Source: Xestospongia muta (Eukaryota > Porifera > Demospongiae > Haplosclerida > Petrosiidae). From it: 64,000 bases of DNA. The stretch's first letter is position 1; each line of letters begins with the position of its first letter. A program made the translations under genes and the position numbers. The DNA is taken from positions 19,821,745-19,885,744 of the forward strand of contig OY848917.1 of NCBI GenBank assembly GCA_963693285.1. The letters are read 5' to 3'. This document shows, piece by piece, positions 46,075 to 60,100 of this stretch. The notes beneath the pieces are model-generated. The model searched no databases, was not told where the DNA came from, and worked only from the letters and a program-made list of their open reading frames with translations.

Positions 46075-48185
46075 TGTTACTTTACCTTGTATGATACAGT
46101 TGTTGTGGTGTTTATTATATCTCTCAGTCCTACTATGGTCAGTTTAGCACTGTCAAGTAACATCAAAACATTTTCATTTGTAATATCAGATAAATCGTTG
46201 CCAACTGGCATAATAGTATTGTCATTTGCAGTATCAAATCATCGCCAATAGGTTTTAGTATTATAACAATTTGTAATTCATCACTAGAAGAAAAAAACAT
46301 TCGTATCACAGTCCAGATGCATAGGCAGCAATAGGGAACATTAATTATGGTGTGTGTAGTATACTGTGCTGAAAACATTAAGCAGATGTGTGAATATTTA
46401 ACCTTGAATTATTTAATCAATTCTTGATTGTGTGATGTATCACAAGTGCTTATTTGGCTTAAGGTTGGTTTGTAATTCCAATATAACTTTAGGATTTCCA
46501 ATTAATATTTAAATTTTCAGCTTTTTTCAAACTTTTCAATAGAAATTTGATCTATATGAATATCTGATTCATATTAATATACAAGGTTGAATGTTCCTTT
46601 TCAAATGTAACAGGCAAGCATGTCATTTCTATCACTACAATCAAGCTCAAGTTAATAACCTAAAATCAAAAGATTGTCTTTAGATACAGGGAGTTTTCTT
46701 TGTAGAAGGTACTTTACTGTCTTTTCATATGAAAAGTGAAATTTCTCCATTATTAACAAAGTGAAAATCTATAAGTATAATTCAATGAGGTTGTGGCTTA
46801 CAACTATTATCTGGAATTACCTCTGTCCAGATGGTTGATTTCATAAAATCACTTAAATAGAAAACAGTTTTTTAGACAATCATTTGCCAAAGTAAGTAAA
46901 TAGTAATGAATTTCCATTAGCTACATGAACTTGTCTGAAATAATTGTTTGCTAGACATTTCTTGTAAGCTGTCAGCTATTTTTGTAAATAATGTCAGCAT
47001 GTAAATAAACAGTCTTTATTTCAAAATTATCCTCATCATATAGCATTTTGAGATAGTTTACCACATACTGTTAAATTTATACATATATATATACATTGGT
47101 GTAGACTTTCGGACTTGTGTTCTTATGATTAAATATGTTAGGGTACCCATTTTTAATTAAATTCTTTACCAACCTTCACCACATTATTTTTCCAATTGTT
47201 GTATCTTCTTGGTTGATCTTCTTGCTTCCTTTATTATTGTTACCCTCCATGTAGCAACTGCTTCCTGGAAGTTTGTCTCAATTATGTGTAGTATCTCATG
47301 TAAGTATACATGAAAGTGTCAATCAGTTCATTAACCTTATCAATTATCTTGTCACAAATAGTATATAGTAATCATCCTTATTCTCATGTTCGCTAAACTG
47401 TGATAGATAAGTTCATGAATGTGCATATGTTTTATTAGTTTTCACTCATCAGTACCTTATCCTCTTCCAAAATAGGGCAAATTATCAGGGATATCTCTCC
47501 AAATCGTTGGTCTCTACTAGACCTCTATTGTGTATAGTACACACTCAAGACTTCTTCATTGTAACTTACTTTCAAATAGAAACATGGATTTACTCTATCA
47601 AATTCCAACATAGATTTTCTTGTGATGATGAGAATCTGATGTTGTGGACAATGAATAAGAAATATGATCGTGTCTTCCTCTAACAGATTTTTCCCCTGGA
47701 ATTTATTACTTTTCATATTTTGTTAATGTTATAAAAGCCTTACATATTTTGTAACACCACTAAAGTATCTTGCTTTTAACAATGGAAGGAATGTGTAGTC
47801 AACAACAAGTATGTTCCTCTAGTTTTAACTATTTCCTTGACATGCAAGTAACATTATTTGACAAGTATAGAGTAGACTGATTATTGATATATACATACAT
47901 ACATACATACATACATACATACATACATACATACATACATACATACATACATACATACATACATGTATACATACCACATACATACAAACATAAATGCATA
48001 CATACATACATATATATATACATATATACATACACAGTTTACTTCTGCATTAAGCCATACTCCTGGCTGTAAGGCGCTGTATGGTGCCTTGATCTTTCTT
48101 CAGTCTTTATTCACATATGTAGAATAAATTCTTTGCTAACAATGCACTTACTATTTCCTTGTCTTCATCAACAACAAATGGACTC
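46075..48185 (-). pseudogene. Decayed Ulp1/SENP-like (C48) peptidase gene, spacer B
   Basis: The spacer B counterpart of 13432-15500. It is better preserved in two places: about 48120-48175 reads VDEDKEIVSALLAKNLFY, and about 48040-48090 reads ALQPGVWLNAEVN, close to the Ulp1 WLNDEVIN motif, but the two are in different phases. EEDTIIFLIHCPQH with a GTAAGT donor lies at about 47570-47700, and QEAVATWRVTIIKEARRS at about 47230-47290 (no stop here). The frame FDTANDNTIMPVGNDLSDI lies at about 46090-46240. It still cannot be joined into one clean gene by eye. Confidence 0.4.
47886..48040. repeat. (TACA)n microsatellite, spacer B
   Basis: Counterpart of 15255-15360, longer and interrupted by TGTATACATACCACATACATACAAACATAAATG. 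Confidence 0.95.
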
Positions 48186-49164
48186 TGACAGAAATATTAT
48201 AACAGTAAAACATGCACATTGTAACAACAGACCAACTTCTCTCATGATAACATTGGTGGAGATTCAACCACTCTCAATACAATCTGTACAAATTTAGTTA
48301 GCATAATTAATAACAAAAAGTATTATGTGATAGGAAATAATTGCATGCTATCATCAGACTCATTGTATATAGCTAGACATAATGATCCAATATAGCTGGA
48401 CACAATGATGCAATCATAATGATGCATTGTTTTTATTAGCTCTACTCACTGAAATGTAGTCTGTATTTCTGTTATAATCATAGTTAGTGATTACGTTATT
48501 GTCATCATATTAATCCACTCTCCACCTGGTGTTTTCACTGATGCAGTGACTATTGTTTTTTTAATGTAGGTAACTTATAGCTGTATAATAACTTCAATGA
48601 CCCGTATCTACTGATGTCGAATGTCCATGTTGAATTTCCATGACAGAATTAAAGGAAACTTTCATTATAATCAATACTAACAGCTATTCCAAGTAATCTG
48701 TAAGTTCTTGAAGTGTAATTATAATTATATTTTCAATTGTAATTGTCCTAGTAGATATAATATCAGATTGTTTATATTGCTTATAACTTACTTATGTAGC
48801 AACAATGGCTTGTGTTATTTTTTACTTGAATATGTGTTTCGAGAAATGCCTAGTATCTGTACATCAAGCAATGAAGTAACTTTTATGCTAACAGTCATTA
48901 GATATTCGTTGCAAGGTATGCATCTGTAGGCTTTATTATGGCATTATTGTCCACAATATATAGCTTAGGAATGATGGGATGTTTCATCTTAGTACCAAGA
49001 TATTTTCTTCCAGCACAATTCCAATATATGTTTTCTTATTGTCCAACTACTGAAATTAATAGTATTTTTGAGTACTCTTCTCCAACATATATCTACTATT
49101 AATATCAACAACACCGTGATCATCACCATAACAGACCTCCTTGCAAATAAGACACTGTTTCTCA

Positions 49165-49199
<35 letters not shown>

Positions 49200-49653
49200 C
49201 AGTTTCTGTTAATTAGACAAACATTCACAGTAGATTATATTTGTACATTACTTAAATCTCCATTACCTGCATTGACTAAACACTAAGAGTATGTACAAGT
49301 AGTTCTGTTCTCTATATCACACCATTCTGGCCACCAAAGTCAATACGTGTCGATGTCATTAATGCCTGATAAATTACATAAATTATATCATATTGCATAG
49401 AAATAAATGAATAATTTTATCATCTGTGAGTTAACAATGTTATCCTCTACTGTGCACTCAATGTTTAAGTATTCATTTTGTACTAGTGTTACTTCCACTT
49501 GTGGTATACCTATTTAAAAATTACGCTATGATTAAATTTGGTGTCTGCTACCACATTTATACACATTGTCTTCACATTACTTCACAAACAACTATGTCAC
49601 TAATTGTCATAATATAGTCTAGAGTTTACAAAGTTAATGGTAAAAGTCAATTA
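48186..49653. other. Spacer B segment without recognised gene
   Basis: Matches 15500-16667 except for about 335 extra bp (49205-49535) after the (TA)n tract at 49168-49196. I see no recognisable gene or transposon end in the extra part. Confidence 0.5.
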
Positions 49654-50310
49654 TTAACAAAAATCAAACAAAATACATATCATTAAACAATTAATCCTCT
49701 TCAGTTGCAAAATGTACTCCTTTGTCAGTAGAGCAACATTTTTTGCTCCTATTGCACTCATTTCCAAAGCACTGGCAGCTTTCTCAATAGAATTAATATA
49801 GAACAGTCCTCCATTATCCAATACAAATGGTGGAAATTGCTCTGGAAGATCATAGTGTGGATAGGCATACCATTCCTTAAGAGTTTCAGACTCGATTGAT
49901 CAAAACAACTTTGCCTTATCTGATGCAGTAAGAGGAACAGTAGTAAAAAATTTAAAAACCTGAGTTGGTAAATTGTGAAGAAGTTCACAATACTGTTTAT
50001 CTCCTTACACAGTCATAGTAGTAGGAATTGGGTGACCAATACTACAGAAATTAACAGAAGAGTTCTAAAGGTCATCACTGTAAATATCTAATGGATAAGT
50101 ACAAGAACACCAAGGTCCAAAATATCCAAATGTCTTAGGATTAGGGTCTCCTTTGATGAATGTTGGAATAGTATGATTATATGGTGATTTAACAGCTGCA
50201 ATGTAAATAGGCTCATTAAAATTGTGGAAGGCAACTTTTGATACATTCAGAGGGTGACCAATAATAGCAGCATCAAAATTGGGAGAGGTCAGGCATGGAG
50301 CCAAGTACAT
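49654..50310 (-). pseudogene. Prenylcysteine-oxidase-like gene, 3' fragment (spacer B)
   Basis: Same fragment as 16668-17330. Blocks [37 protein letters not shown] and [17 protein letters not shown] are recognisable. A TGA at 49900-49902 replaces the CGA codon of spacer A within KAKLFRSIES, so the last exon is interrupted. The FAD-binding half is missing as in spacer A. Confidence 0.65.
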
Positions 50311-50870
50311 TTGTAAGGACTTAAGTAAGTAATTTTTGAAAAATTTTACGTACAAGTACAAGCTCCAATAATGAAGATGTACTTGAGTAAAGTACAAGTA
50401 CTTTTGATAGTACTTAATTACAAGTACAAGGAGAAATGATTCAACCAATAGGTTTAATGAATTAGGAAGCATTTGGTAATGCTTATTGTTTAGATACTGA
50501 ATAAAAGATCCATATGTCAAACAGTATTATAATTATGGTACATTATTGCATCAGACAAACATCAACTATTTAAATCTATAAAAGTTCAGTCTACATCTTT
50601 GTGAAAAAGTTTCTACTGTTGAAGATAAAAAAGGTACTTCAAGAAATTCTTTGGCAAGCTTCACAAGAGAGGGAAACTTTCTATGATTTCTATGATTCTC
50701 TTTATAATATTTGGCTGGATTTGTGTCAATGGAGATACAAGGAGTTGCTAAGTAATTGTCCTTGTTTGAATGACTCTGGAAAGGAATGGTTTTGGCCTCA
50801 GGCTCTGACATGAAGCTAAATAAAGTTTTTTTTTGAAGGTGGTTCCAAACTACCCTCAACATGAACTTGA
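50311..50870 (-). mobile_element. hAT transposon remnant, spacer B
   Basis: Same remnant as 17331-17860, with the frame 50566-50862 carrying the hAT dimerisation signature (KFPSLVKLAKEFLEVPFLSS) and GTACTT/AAGTAC subterminal motifs at 50311-50430. Confidence 0.65.
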
Positions 50871-51126
50871 GTAGGGTTAACTTTCAAATGAAGCTCATAT
50901 GCATGAAAATTGTTTTAATTTTGCTTGAATAATATGACATATATAACTCCACATAATTAGAAATATAAGATTTTTGTGGAAATTGTGATAATAAAAATTA
51001 CTTTCAAGTTATAATGACTTAAAATTATTATTAAAGCAAAACATGACAGTCTGTTAAAACTAACTACAAAATCAGTCACTAACTATTACTACTACTAATG
51101 AAATAATTATAACAACAAAAACAACA

Positions 51127-51132
51127 TTTATT
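51127..51132 (-). terminator. Poly(A) signal of copy 3
   Basis: AATAAA on the minus strand, 37 nt after the stop codon at 51169, at the same spacing as in copy 2. Confidence 0.6.
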
Positions 51133-51168
51133 TACTTTTAGTCTTTAGGCAGCAAATAAAATTAATGA

Positions 51169-54100
51169 TTACAGGTTGGTGATCCTGTTGTACTCAGTGT
51201 CAACCTGAGTCATCTGGTTAAATGCTGGCACTGGATTTCTAACCTTAACTTCTTTACTAACTAAGTACTCAACTTGGTTCTTCTCAGCGTTGACAGGATC
51301 CTTAAAACTAGAATAGTCGTCCCCATTTTTTGCCATTACATATCCTTTGTTGTCATCATCAGGTACATGGTGAAAGACTGGATAATCTCCATCTTCATCA
51401 AATATAGGAGAGTTACGATATATAGTACGCATAGCATATGCTTCATACAAGTTCTCTGAGCCTGTCTTATTAAATGCATATTTTCTTTTTGTCCTTCTCT
51501 TTCTAATACATTGACAACATATGACAGTGATTGTTAGACACATAACTAGTAACAGAGCTCCACCTACTGCACTACAAGCTATGATTAGAATAAAATACTT
51601 CTCTATGATATTAGTCTTAGTGGGTGGTTCTGTAGGCACTACAATAGGGTAACTTGGATCTTGTTGAACTGAACCGAGGATAAGATTGTTTCCACGAAAT
51701 GAAAAATAAAAGATGTTGGTGTTTGATAGGTTTTGTATGTCATTGGCAAACATGGACAATGTATTTGCACTGTTACTGGTGACAAAGAAAGTGACAATAA
51801 TACTACCTTCATATATTGATACATTGTATACCAATACATTGGGATAAATCTCTTGGATGCGTGCTATTAAAGCTGCCTTAAATTCATCTTCAAAGCCTCT
51901 AACAGTGTCATTGTAACTGTTATTGTATGTTACAATGAAACGAGTGAATGGAAACTCCTCAACTACAAAGGTATTGCTGTCTATAGGTTGAGGTAGTTGA
52001 TTGCTAGAAGAGGGAGGATTTGTAGAAACTGAAAATTGAATTTTGTATGATCCTGCACTTTTGACATGGATGTCTTGAAACTGAGCCACTCCTTGTTCAA
52101 TATTTACAGTAATATCCTGTCCATACCTCTGTCCAGTAGAAATTAAGATAATAGAACCAGTCATAAACCATTGTCGTCCCCTCCATCCTAAGTTAGTAGG
52201 AACAATATTGGTATTGCTATCCAAAATGTGAACAGTTACAGTAGATGAGAAAGGAAATGTTGTATTGGTAACTGATGGTGGCTGTGAGATGACTTGAAGG
52301 TAGAACTGTCTGACTTGAATGTTGATAACATTACTACTATTGGTGAGAGAGAAGTTAGCAGTAAGAGGGTATGTGATGTCAAATTGTAAATGATATGTTC
52401 CAGGATGGCTAAAGAGGAGATCAGAGAACTGTGCTATACCATTTCCCATATTGGCAGTAGAATTCATTAGAAAAGCACCAGTGGGTTTTGATATCAATGA
52501 TACTGTTAACTGCCAAGGTTGTCCTACACCTAATGTAGACACTACAAGGCCAGCCCCATCATACATTGCTACTTTAATGGGAGAAGTTAATAGAATACCT
52601 TCAACACCCTGTGAAGGAAGATGGACAATACCGAGTCTTGTTGGAATACTTAATATAACTGGATTAGTATCATTTCTTTCTTCTTCTTCTTTTTGAAGTT
52701 GTTGATCATAAAATGTTGTTAAGTTAGCTGTACCATTATCTCCAGGTTGAGGTCCACCAGTTACATTTGTTGCTCTAATTCCTTGTGTTGGATCAGATCT
52801 TATTGCCTGTGGCTCAATAACAACAGCATCTAAAACATCATAACCTATTTCTTTTGATAGTTCTCCAGTTTGAATGACTTCACCAACACGAGTTGTGATA
52901 TTAAGAAGCTCTTTGTAGACCGTGTTATCTTGTGGAGTTGATCCAGTTTGGTTGTTATAACTTCCATCTGTTCCATTGACACTTGGTGTTGTAGTGTCAT
53001 TAGAAGGTGATGCACCTATTTCAAATTCAACTCTGGTATGTGCTGTTTCTCGTTTGCGGCCTGCACTTTCAGAAATTACGTTGACAATTCTGATGTGATT
53101 TGGTGTAATGCCAAGGAGCAGGGCTAAGTTTTGAATTAAGTTGACTTCAAAAAATTCATCCACAGTAACAGGAGGAAGATCAATACCAAGTTGGATGACT
53201 TGAGTAGTCTCAATTCTAACTGGTGTGTCACCTTTGATCACTATATGTAATCTTTTAGTGTTACGATCATAATAATTTGTTCCATGGCTATCAGAGAGTG
53301 TTGGTATGAAATTGTCACCACGTTTATATCGAAGGTTGCCATTCTTCATATAGCCATTAGTTGGAATGATATATTCAGTACCAACATATACATCCAGTCT
53401 CTGTGGGTTAGTATATATTATAGCTATAACAAGACCTTGAGAGTCATTGGCATTGAGAAGATAAAGGTTTGTCTTTTGAGGATTGGTACTAGTCATACCA
53501 ATAGTGTAGTTTAGACCAGTTGATACTATAGCATAGAAAGTTGATATACGTTCTTGACATGTGTATCCACCACACCATCCATGATCTTGAGGACCATTTA
53601 TCAAATCTATATACCCATTAGCACCAACAGCAATGGGAGAGAGTCGACGAACTTCTGTATCAGCATCAAGACTTTCTATGACAAACATCATGTGATCAAT
53701 ATTGGTACAGTGGTAAGAGTTCCATTGTGCTTCCCACTGACAATCACCAGGACTGCCTCTATAGATGCCCTTATTTGGACAGAGTACATCAGGATCAATT
53801 TTACTACCGGTTGGAGTAGCTAACATTGTTTTTGGAATTCGATAGTCACCCAAACCACGTCTACGATCACCATCCCATTCAAACTCTGATTTTGAAATGA
53901 GGGAATTCAAACCTCTAGAGTCTGTGAAAGAACCATCAAGATCTCGAATGAGAATTTTCTTTAATGCATCACAATCCATATCAACACAGTCTGAAGGATT
54001 GACACTACCAAGTATTGGGTTGTGATTGAAGAATTTAGAAGTTTTGTTCACTGACAGAAATGAGATTTCTTTTGTCCAAACAGGATGTTGACAGTCTTCA

Positions 54101-57100
54101 GATTTAGGATGTGTCATCAATGCTACTTCTTTCATAGAAGAGCAGTTAGTACCAAAGTTACAGAAGCTAACATTATTGAGTTTAGTGAGGCCTTTGATTG
54201 CAGGATAATTTGGAACGTCTGACCATGGGAACTTAGGAAAGTGACCAGAACCTGATGTAAATGAAGACAGAATTATACCCACATGTCCTTTCCAAGGACT
54301 TTGGATGCCTGAATGTGATCTGGCATGATAACCAATGATTGGTTTAAAGCTGTACTCAGTGCAATTAATAGTAACACCAGAGTTAATACTGGAAATGATC
54401 TCTGAGTCTTTTATAATGACAGTTTTAGTACTGACTCGATGAGATAGAGCAGCAGGTCCAATTACAGCAGAGAAAATGGCAGCATAATTGTTAACAAATG
54501 TAGATTCTGTAACTAAAACACCAGCTTTAGAATATGAGAAAAGGCCATAGTGATAACAGCTATATATTGTGAAGTCATGGAAAGATGAACACCCACTCTC
54601 ATCACCTACAAAGTGACCATCACTGTAGCCTACATGAATACCATGTAGTGTGGTATGTGCAATGTTGTTTCTCCAGGTAGGACTGAAATTGGATGATATA
54701 CAGTTTTCTCCATTAGTATTATAGCCAGCCTTAGCTCCACCAGCAGCTGAATTTCCGATCAAAACATAGTTACTGGCTTCAACAAGTTCATAGTTGGCCG
54801 TCCACTCAGCATTCCAAGGTTCATTACGACCATTGTATGTTCCAGGAAACAAAGCTACCACTGCTAGATTTTGAATCAACTGATGATCACTGCCTGTAAT
54901 ATAGAGAGAGGGTCCTACAGTACGATGGACTACGTTATTGGTGATTGACATTCCTTTAGTCCCAAATAGACCAATGCCTGTATTGTAACCTTTATGAAAA
55001 CTACAGCTTTTGACATACGAACTGTTGTCCTTAACTTGACCAATGTTGAGAAATGCCAGTGAGTATCTAGGATCGAAACTTTCCACAAAACCTTCTTGAC
55101 CACATCCTTTAAATTCAACTCCTTCTAGTTGAGCTGATCCAGTATATTGTACTGTACCAGAAATGTCAACAAAATAAGTACCAACAAGAACACGACAACC
55201 ATATGATTGCTGATCTGCAACATCAACAGTAGCATTAGGATGTGTTCCTAGAATTTTGATGTTTCGAGAGAGAAGTCCAACTTCAGCACTGATATTTACT
55301 GAGCAGGAGTTTGTGTTGTGAACTCCTCCAAGATGGTTATAAGTTAAAGGACTGTTTAGACTAAGAGTTAGTCCATCATTACTGATACTAGTAATAGTAC
55401 GTTCTTCTGTTTGTTCTGCTTCATAGAAAGTGGATGCAATAACAATTTCTTCTCCTATTTGCCAGTCTACAGCTTGGCTTAATACAATTTGAGTGTCTCC
55501 TTCCTTTGCTGTTTGAGCCAAGAAGGTCCAAGTAGGAGAGCGATCTTTACCATGTAAGCTTAGTTGACCAAACACACCAATACCTTTAGCACCTAAAACT
55601 GGTCCAAGATTGGGGAGCCGATATTCTGGTGAATTTAAGTTACCATTGAGTATAATTGTTAATTGATGTTGAAATGGCATGTCTTCAGAGCCAGCAATGA
55701 GGCGTCCATTGTCAATTAAAATCAAATTTGCCTCTAAAATGTGGTCACGTTCATCTAGAAATTCTAGTCCTCCACAGATAGATAATGTTTTAATACGTGG
55801 TAAAGGAACATCAACCAGAATATATAAACTACAGTTAATGTACACATCTGTATCATTTTGTGGTAACAGTTCATTAGGCCATATAGATTGATCAGACCAG
55901 AGATTGGTGACATTAGGACGACCAGGAGGTAGAGGGGTTGGTGGTTTAGGTGGAGGAGGTGGAATACAATTCTTATAGAAACATCGATAAGAAGTAAAAG
56001 ATACTGGAACATTACTAGGACAGGTTGGGTTACTACCATTTACATAATATGTGACAGATGTCTCATTGTTATTGACATACCAATCTCCTAACTGTGATGA
56101 CCCACCAGGTGGTATGATCAAACTGGCATTCTTTTCCTGTTTATTGATGTTTATATTATCCACCCTTTTGTTAAAATCATGTCGTATCCAAAGGTAATCA
56201 GATGTTGTAATACCAGAATAAAGGGAGGAATAAGATATGTTATTAAACCTTTCTCCTTCATCCCAATCAAGTTGATATATTTCTTTGATGGGTAATAGAG
56301 CCATATAGCCAGGACCTAGTAGAAGTCGTTTGAACACATATTCTAATTGAAGAATACCATGTTGACTAGTGACATTGAGATTTCTGGTTGTGAGAGATGA
56401 TGGAGTAGGATTAGTGAGAGCAAAACGAGCAAAGTGGACTTTATCATCACAAACACTTCCTCTGACAGCTCCAAAACTTGAAGCAGAATGATTACTACAA
56501 TGAGGAGAAGGTAAAATAGTAGAAGTAGGTAGAAGAGCTCCTCCAACAGTGCCAGTTAGTGTACCATCCATATCTCTGAAGACTTGTTCATGTTCCCATT
56601 TCCAAGTTGCAACATTAGGACTGTTATCAAACACTAGTTTCTCAAACCTAGTTTCAAATCCTCCTTGTTTTGTTCTGCAATGTGAACAAGCTTGTAGTGT
56701 GTAACAGTTACTTTCATCAAAGTTAACAAAGCTAACATTGGACACGGTCAGATAGTATGAATGAGGAGTTTTAATACCAGCACCAGTACAAACTTTGGTG
56801 CCAACATTATCTATATTTCTTAAATCAGAATGAGCTACAATAAGGACATCTTCAATGAGGGAGCCATTCTTACCCCAAGCTGCTGTAACCTTAGTGTACT
56901 CCACACCAGCAACTGTGTTATCTAACATTACACTGTCCTTTAGTTGAACAGCACCCACTTCTGAGAATTCAACACCTCGTACATTACGCCAAGCCAAAAA
57001 TTTCTCAAATACTGCTGGAGTGACTTCATTACAAGTGTTAGCCTTTTCAGGATGATAACTAGGAAAGATCCATATACCATACCAACCAAAGGAGTGAGCT

Positions 57101-60100
57101 GAGTTATTAGTAAATTTGGCAAGTGGAAGATGAAGGGGCTCTATAGCTGTAGTGAAGGATGGACCTGTTGGATTTGCAGGGAGACGATACCAAAACCCAA
57201 AATGTGTACCTCCAGCTGCTGCATTATGTCTCAAAGTATTGTTTGGATTAACTACCCAAAATGTTGCAGGTGTGATGTCCACATTAAGTAGACTACTGGA
57301 TGCTCTAACAAATATACCCAAGTTGTATTGTATAACATTGCCTTGTTCAATGCCATCCTCCAAGAAATATGCATGGCCTAAGATGTTATATGCCACATTT
57401 TTTTCAACCAGTAGATAGTCAACACCATGAATAGTAACAGCTCTGTTAAAAGTATGGTGTATACCACATCCTCTAACATAGGAGTCACTGACATCACCGT
57501 TAAGGTGGAAATGAATTGGATAACGACCAAGTCGGAATGCCTGTCCAGCATGAGTAACTTCAATGTATTCAATTCTACCAACGACTTTGTCCCTTGGTCC
57601 TCTGTGTAACATAATCTGAGATCCAAATTGATCATCAATAGTCTCTGCTCCAAATCGTCCATTGAAGCAAGTCTGTACTGCAAACTGGCCTGGATCAAAA
57701 TCACTAGGACAATTTTCAAAGAACTCATTCCATTCAGAATTTTTGTTACCACGGACAACTACATTTCTAGTGAGGTAACCTACCTCAGCACGTGTTTCAA
57801 TGACTCGACCATGTATCACTTGTGTCACTGCTATATGTGTATATTGTAATGGTGGATCAACTGTTATGCTCATGTTATCAGCACCAATGCTTACAATGGT
57901 CAGTTCTTCATTCTCACGCTGACTATAACTAGTAGAAGCAATAACTACTTTACCACCAACTTCCCAGTCAGCCACTGTATTTTTAAGATATAGGGTTGTA
58001 TTTCCAGCATATGCTGTGGTAGATAACCATGTCCATGTGTTAGCAATGGGTTTACCATGTAAGTCTAATGTTCCATTTCTAACAGCTAGGGTCTTAGCAC
58101 CAAAGAGAGGAAGCTCAGTTGACAAGACATGGCCATACATGACAATCTGAGCTTTGTGCTGATATGGTTGGTCTTCAGTACCCACTTGTAATTTGCCACC
58201 ATCTGTGATCAAGATGTGTTCACTGTGAAGTTGTACGTCATCTTTTTCGTCGTCAAATATGAGTTCACCTCCTTGAATTAAAAGTATTTTGAGAACTGGA
58301 GTAATGATATCCAGTACCAATGTTTGTCCTGCTGGTACTATGACAAAATCTCCTTCTTTTGGTAAGCCTAATCCACCCCATGTGTACTTTGAACTCCACA
58401 GATCAACATAATAGAACTCAATATTATTGGTAATAGCATAACCTTTTCCCTCAACATAAACCATTACAGGTGCTTTAATGGTTCTACCACTAGCTCCAGT
58501 TTGACATACAATAGAAGATTGAGTTTTGTCAAGCACAGAGCAGTCTATACCAGCTATGGTAACAGTGACATTGTTACTAAAGCCACTTCCTACAAGTTCA
58601 ATGATAGAACCTCCAGCTGTCCCACCACGAGTACGATTAATGGATGTAACGTTAGGTGTGAGGTCTAGAAGGAGAGTATAAGCTTGTGGTAGAGATACAG
58701 TTGATGACAAGCTAGTAACAGTAACATCACAAACCTGTGATGTTAGAGTTGGAGTATTTTCAAGTAGATATGAGAATGATGGGATAATACATTGTATTGA
58801 TGTAAGAGATGGTTGAGTGAAACTAGGCAAACATGTTTGATTACATACTGTAATAAATGTTGATACAGGATTGAAGCCAACACCAAGAATAGTCAATATG
58901 TTTTGGCCAGCAAAACTACCTTTAATAGGAGAGACACTATCAACTTGTAAAGTGTACATGAAGGTAAGTTGACCATCAGCCTTTCCTTTATCAAAAATAA
59001 CAACTTCAACTTGATAACTTCCATTGTAATTAGGTCCAAGAGTGCATATTATAATTGTGTTATTGGTAAAAGAGACATTACATTTTGAGCTACCAAAGCT
59101 TACAGAAACCAATGATATGTCAGAGGTGAAACCATGTCCTGAAATAATAACTACATCTCCCTGTTGACCAGACATTGGTTCAATACCCGCTATTTGAGGA
59201 GTAACATCTTTGCTGTACTGTATGATAAGACCACCATCTCCATCTCCATCAGCATCTCGTTTTCTCATTTGCCATGATGAATTTGCTGGAACTACTGTAA
59301 CAGCTACAGAGTAATTGCCTACTTGACCAATATTTGGAGTAAAGCAACTTATGCTTGTATAATTACTCTCAACAATTTGACAAGTGCCATTGCCAATAGA
59401 TACAGAGTTGTTGTTGAGATAGTCACTGAAACCAATACCAGATATTGTTAGTTTTGTACCACCTCGTATGCTACCTAAAATTGGAGAGATACCATCAATT
59501 CTGAGTTGACTAGTAATTGAGTTGTCTGTTTCTTCACTAAACTGCGCAAAACCATAAGTTGGAACTAAAACTGATACTAAGTATTTGCCAGCTTGAATAG
59601 GAGATAATTGACAAGTTATGTTTTTAAAGTCAATTAAAGTGACATTGACACATTCAAACGGCCCTACCATTACAGTGGAGTCAGAGTCCAAAAATTCACC
59701 ACTAATTGTGATTGTTTGCATGTCAACTCCACCCACAATGATTGGATCCACAGCAAAAATTGTCGGTGTAGCATTTAATGAATACTGATAGTCACAACCA
59801 TCACTGCTATCACAGATCACTTCCCATTTTGGACCATAGCTAACATTAAGAGGTACAGTGGAGTATGGCATATTGATGTTCACTGATTGTGGAACAATAT
59901 ATTGAATTTGATAGTAAGAGACTTGTTTGATGGTACATCTTTCAGTTCCTATATATACAGTAAGGTTGGTCTCTACAAATGAAGCTCCTGTGATGGTGAT
60001 GATGTTACCACCTAACACTGACCCAGATAAAGGTAAAATGTTTTTAATCACTGGTGTGATGATTATTGCTCTATGAACCACAGCTTCATTATTAAGGAAA

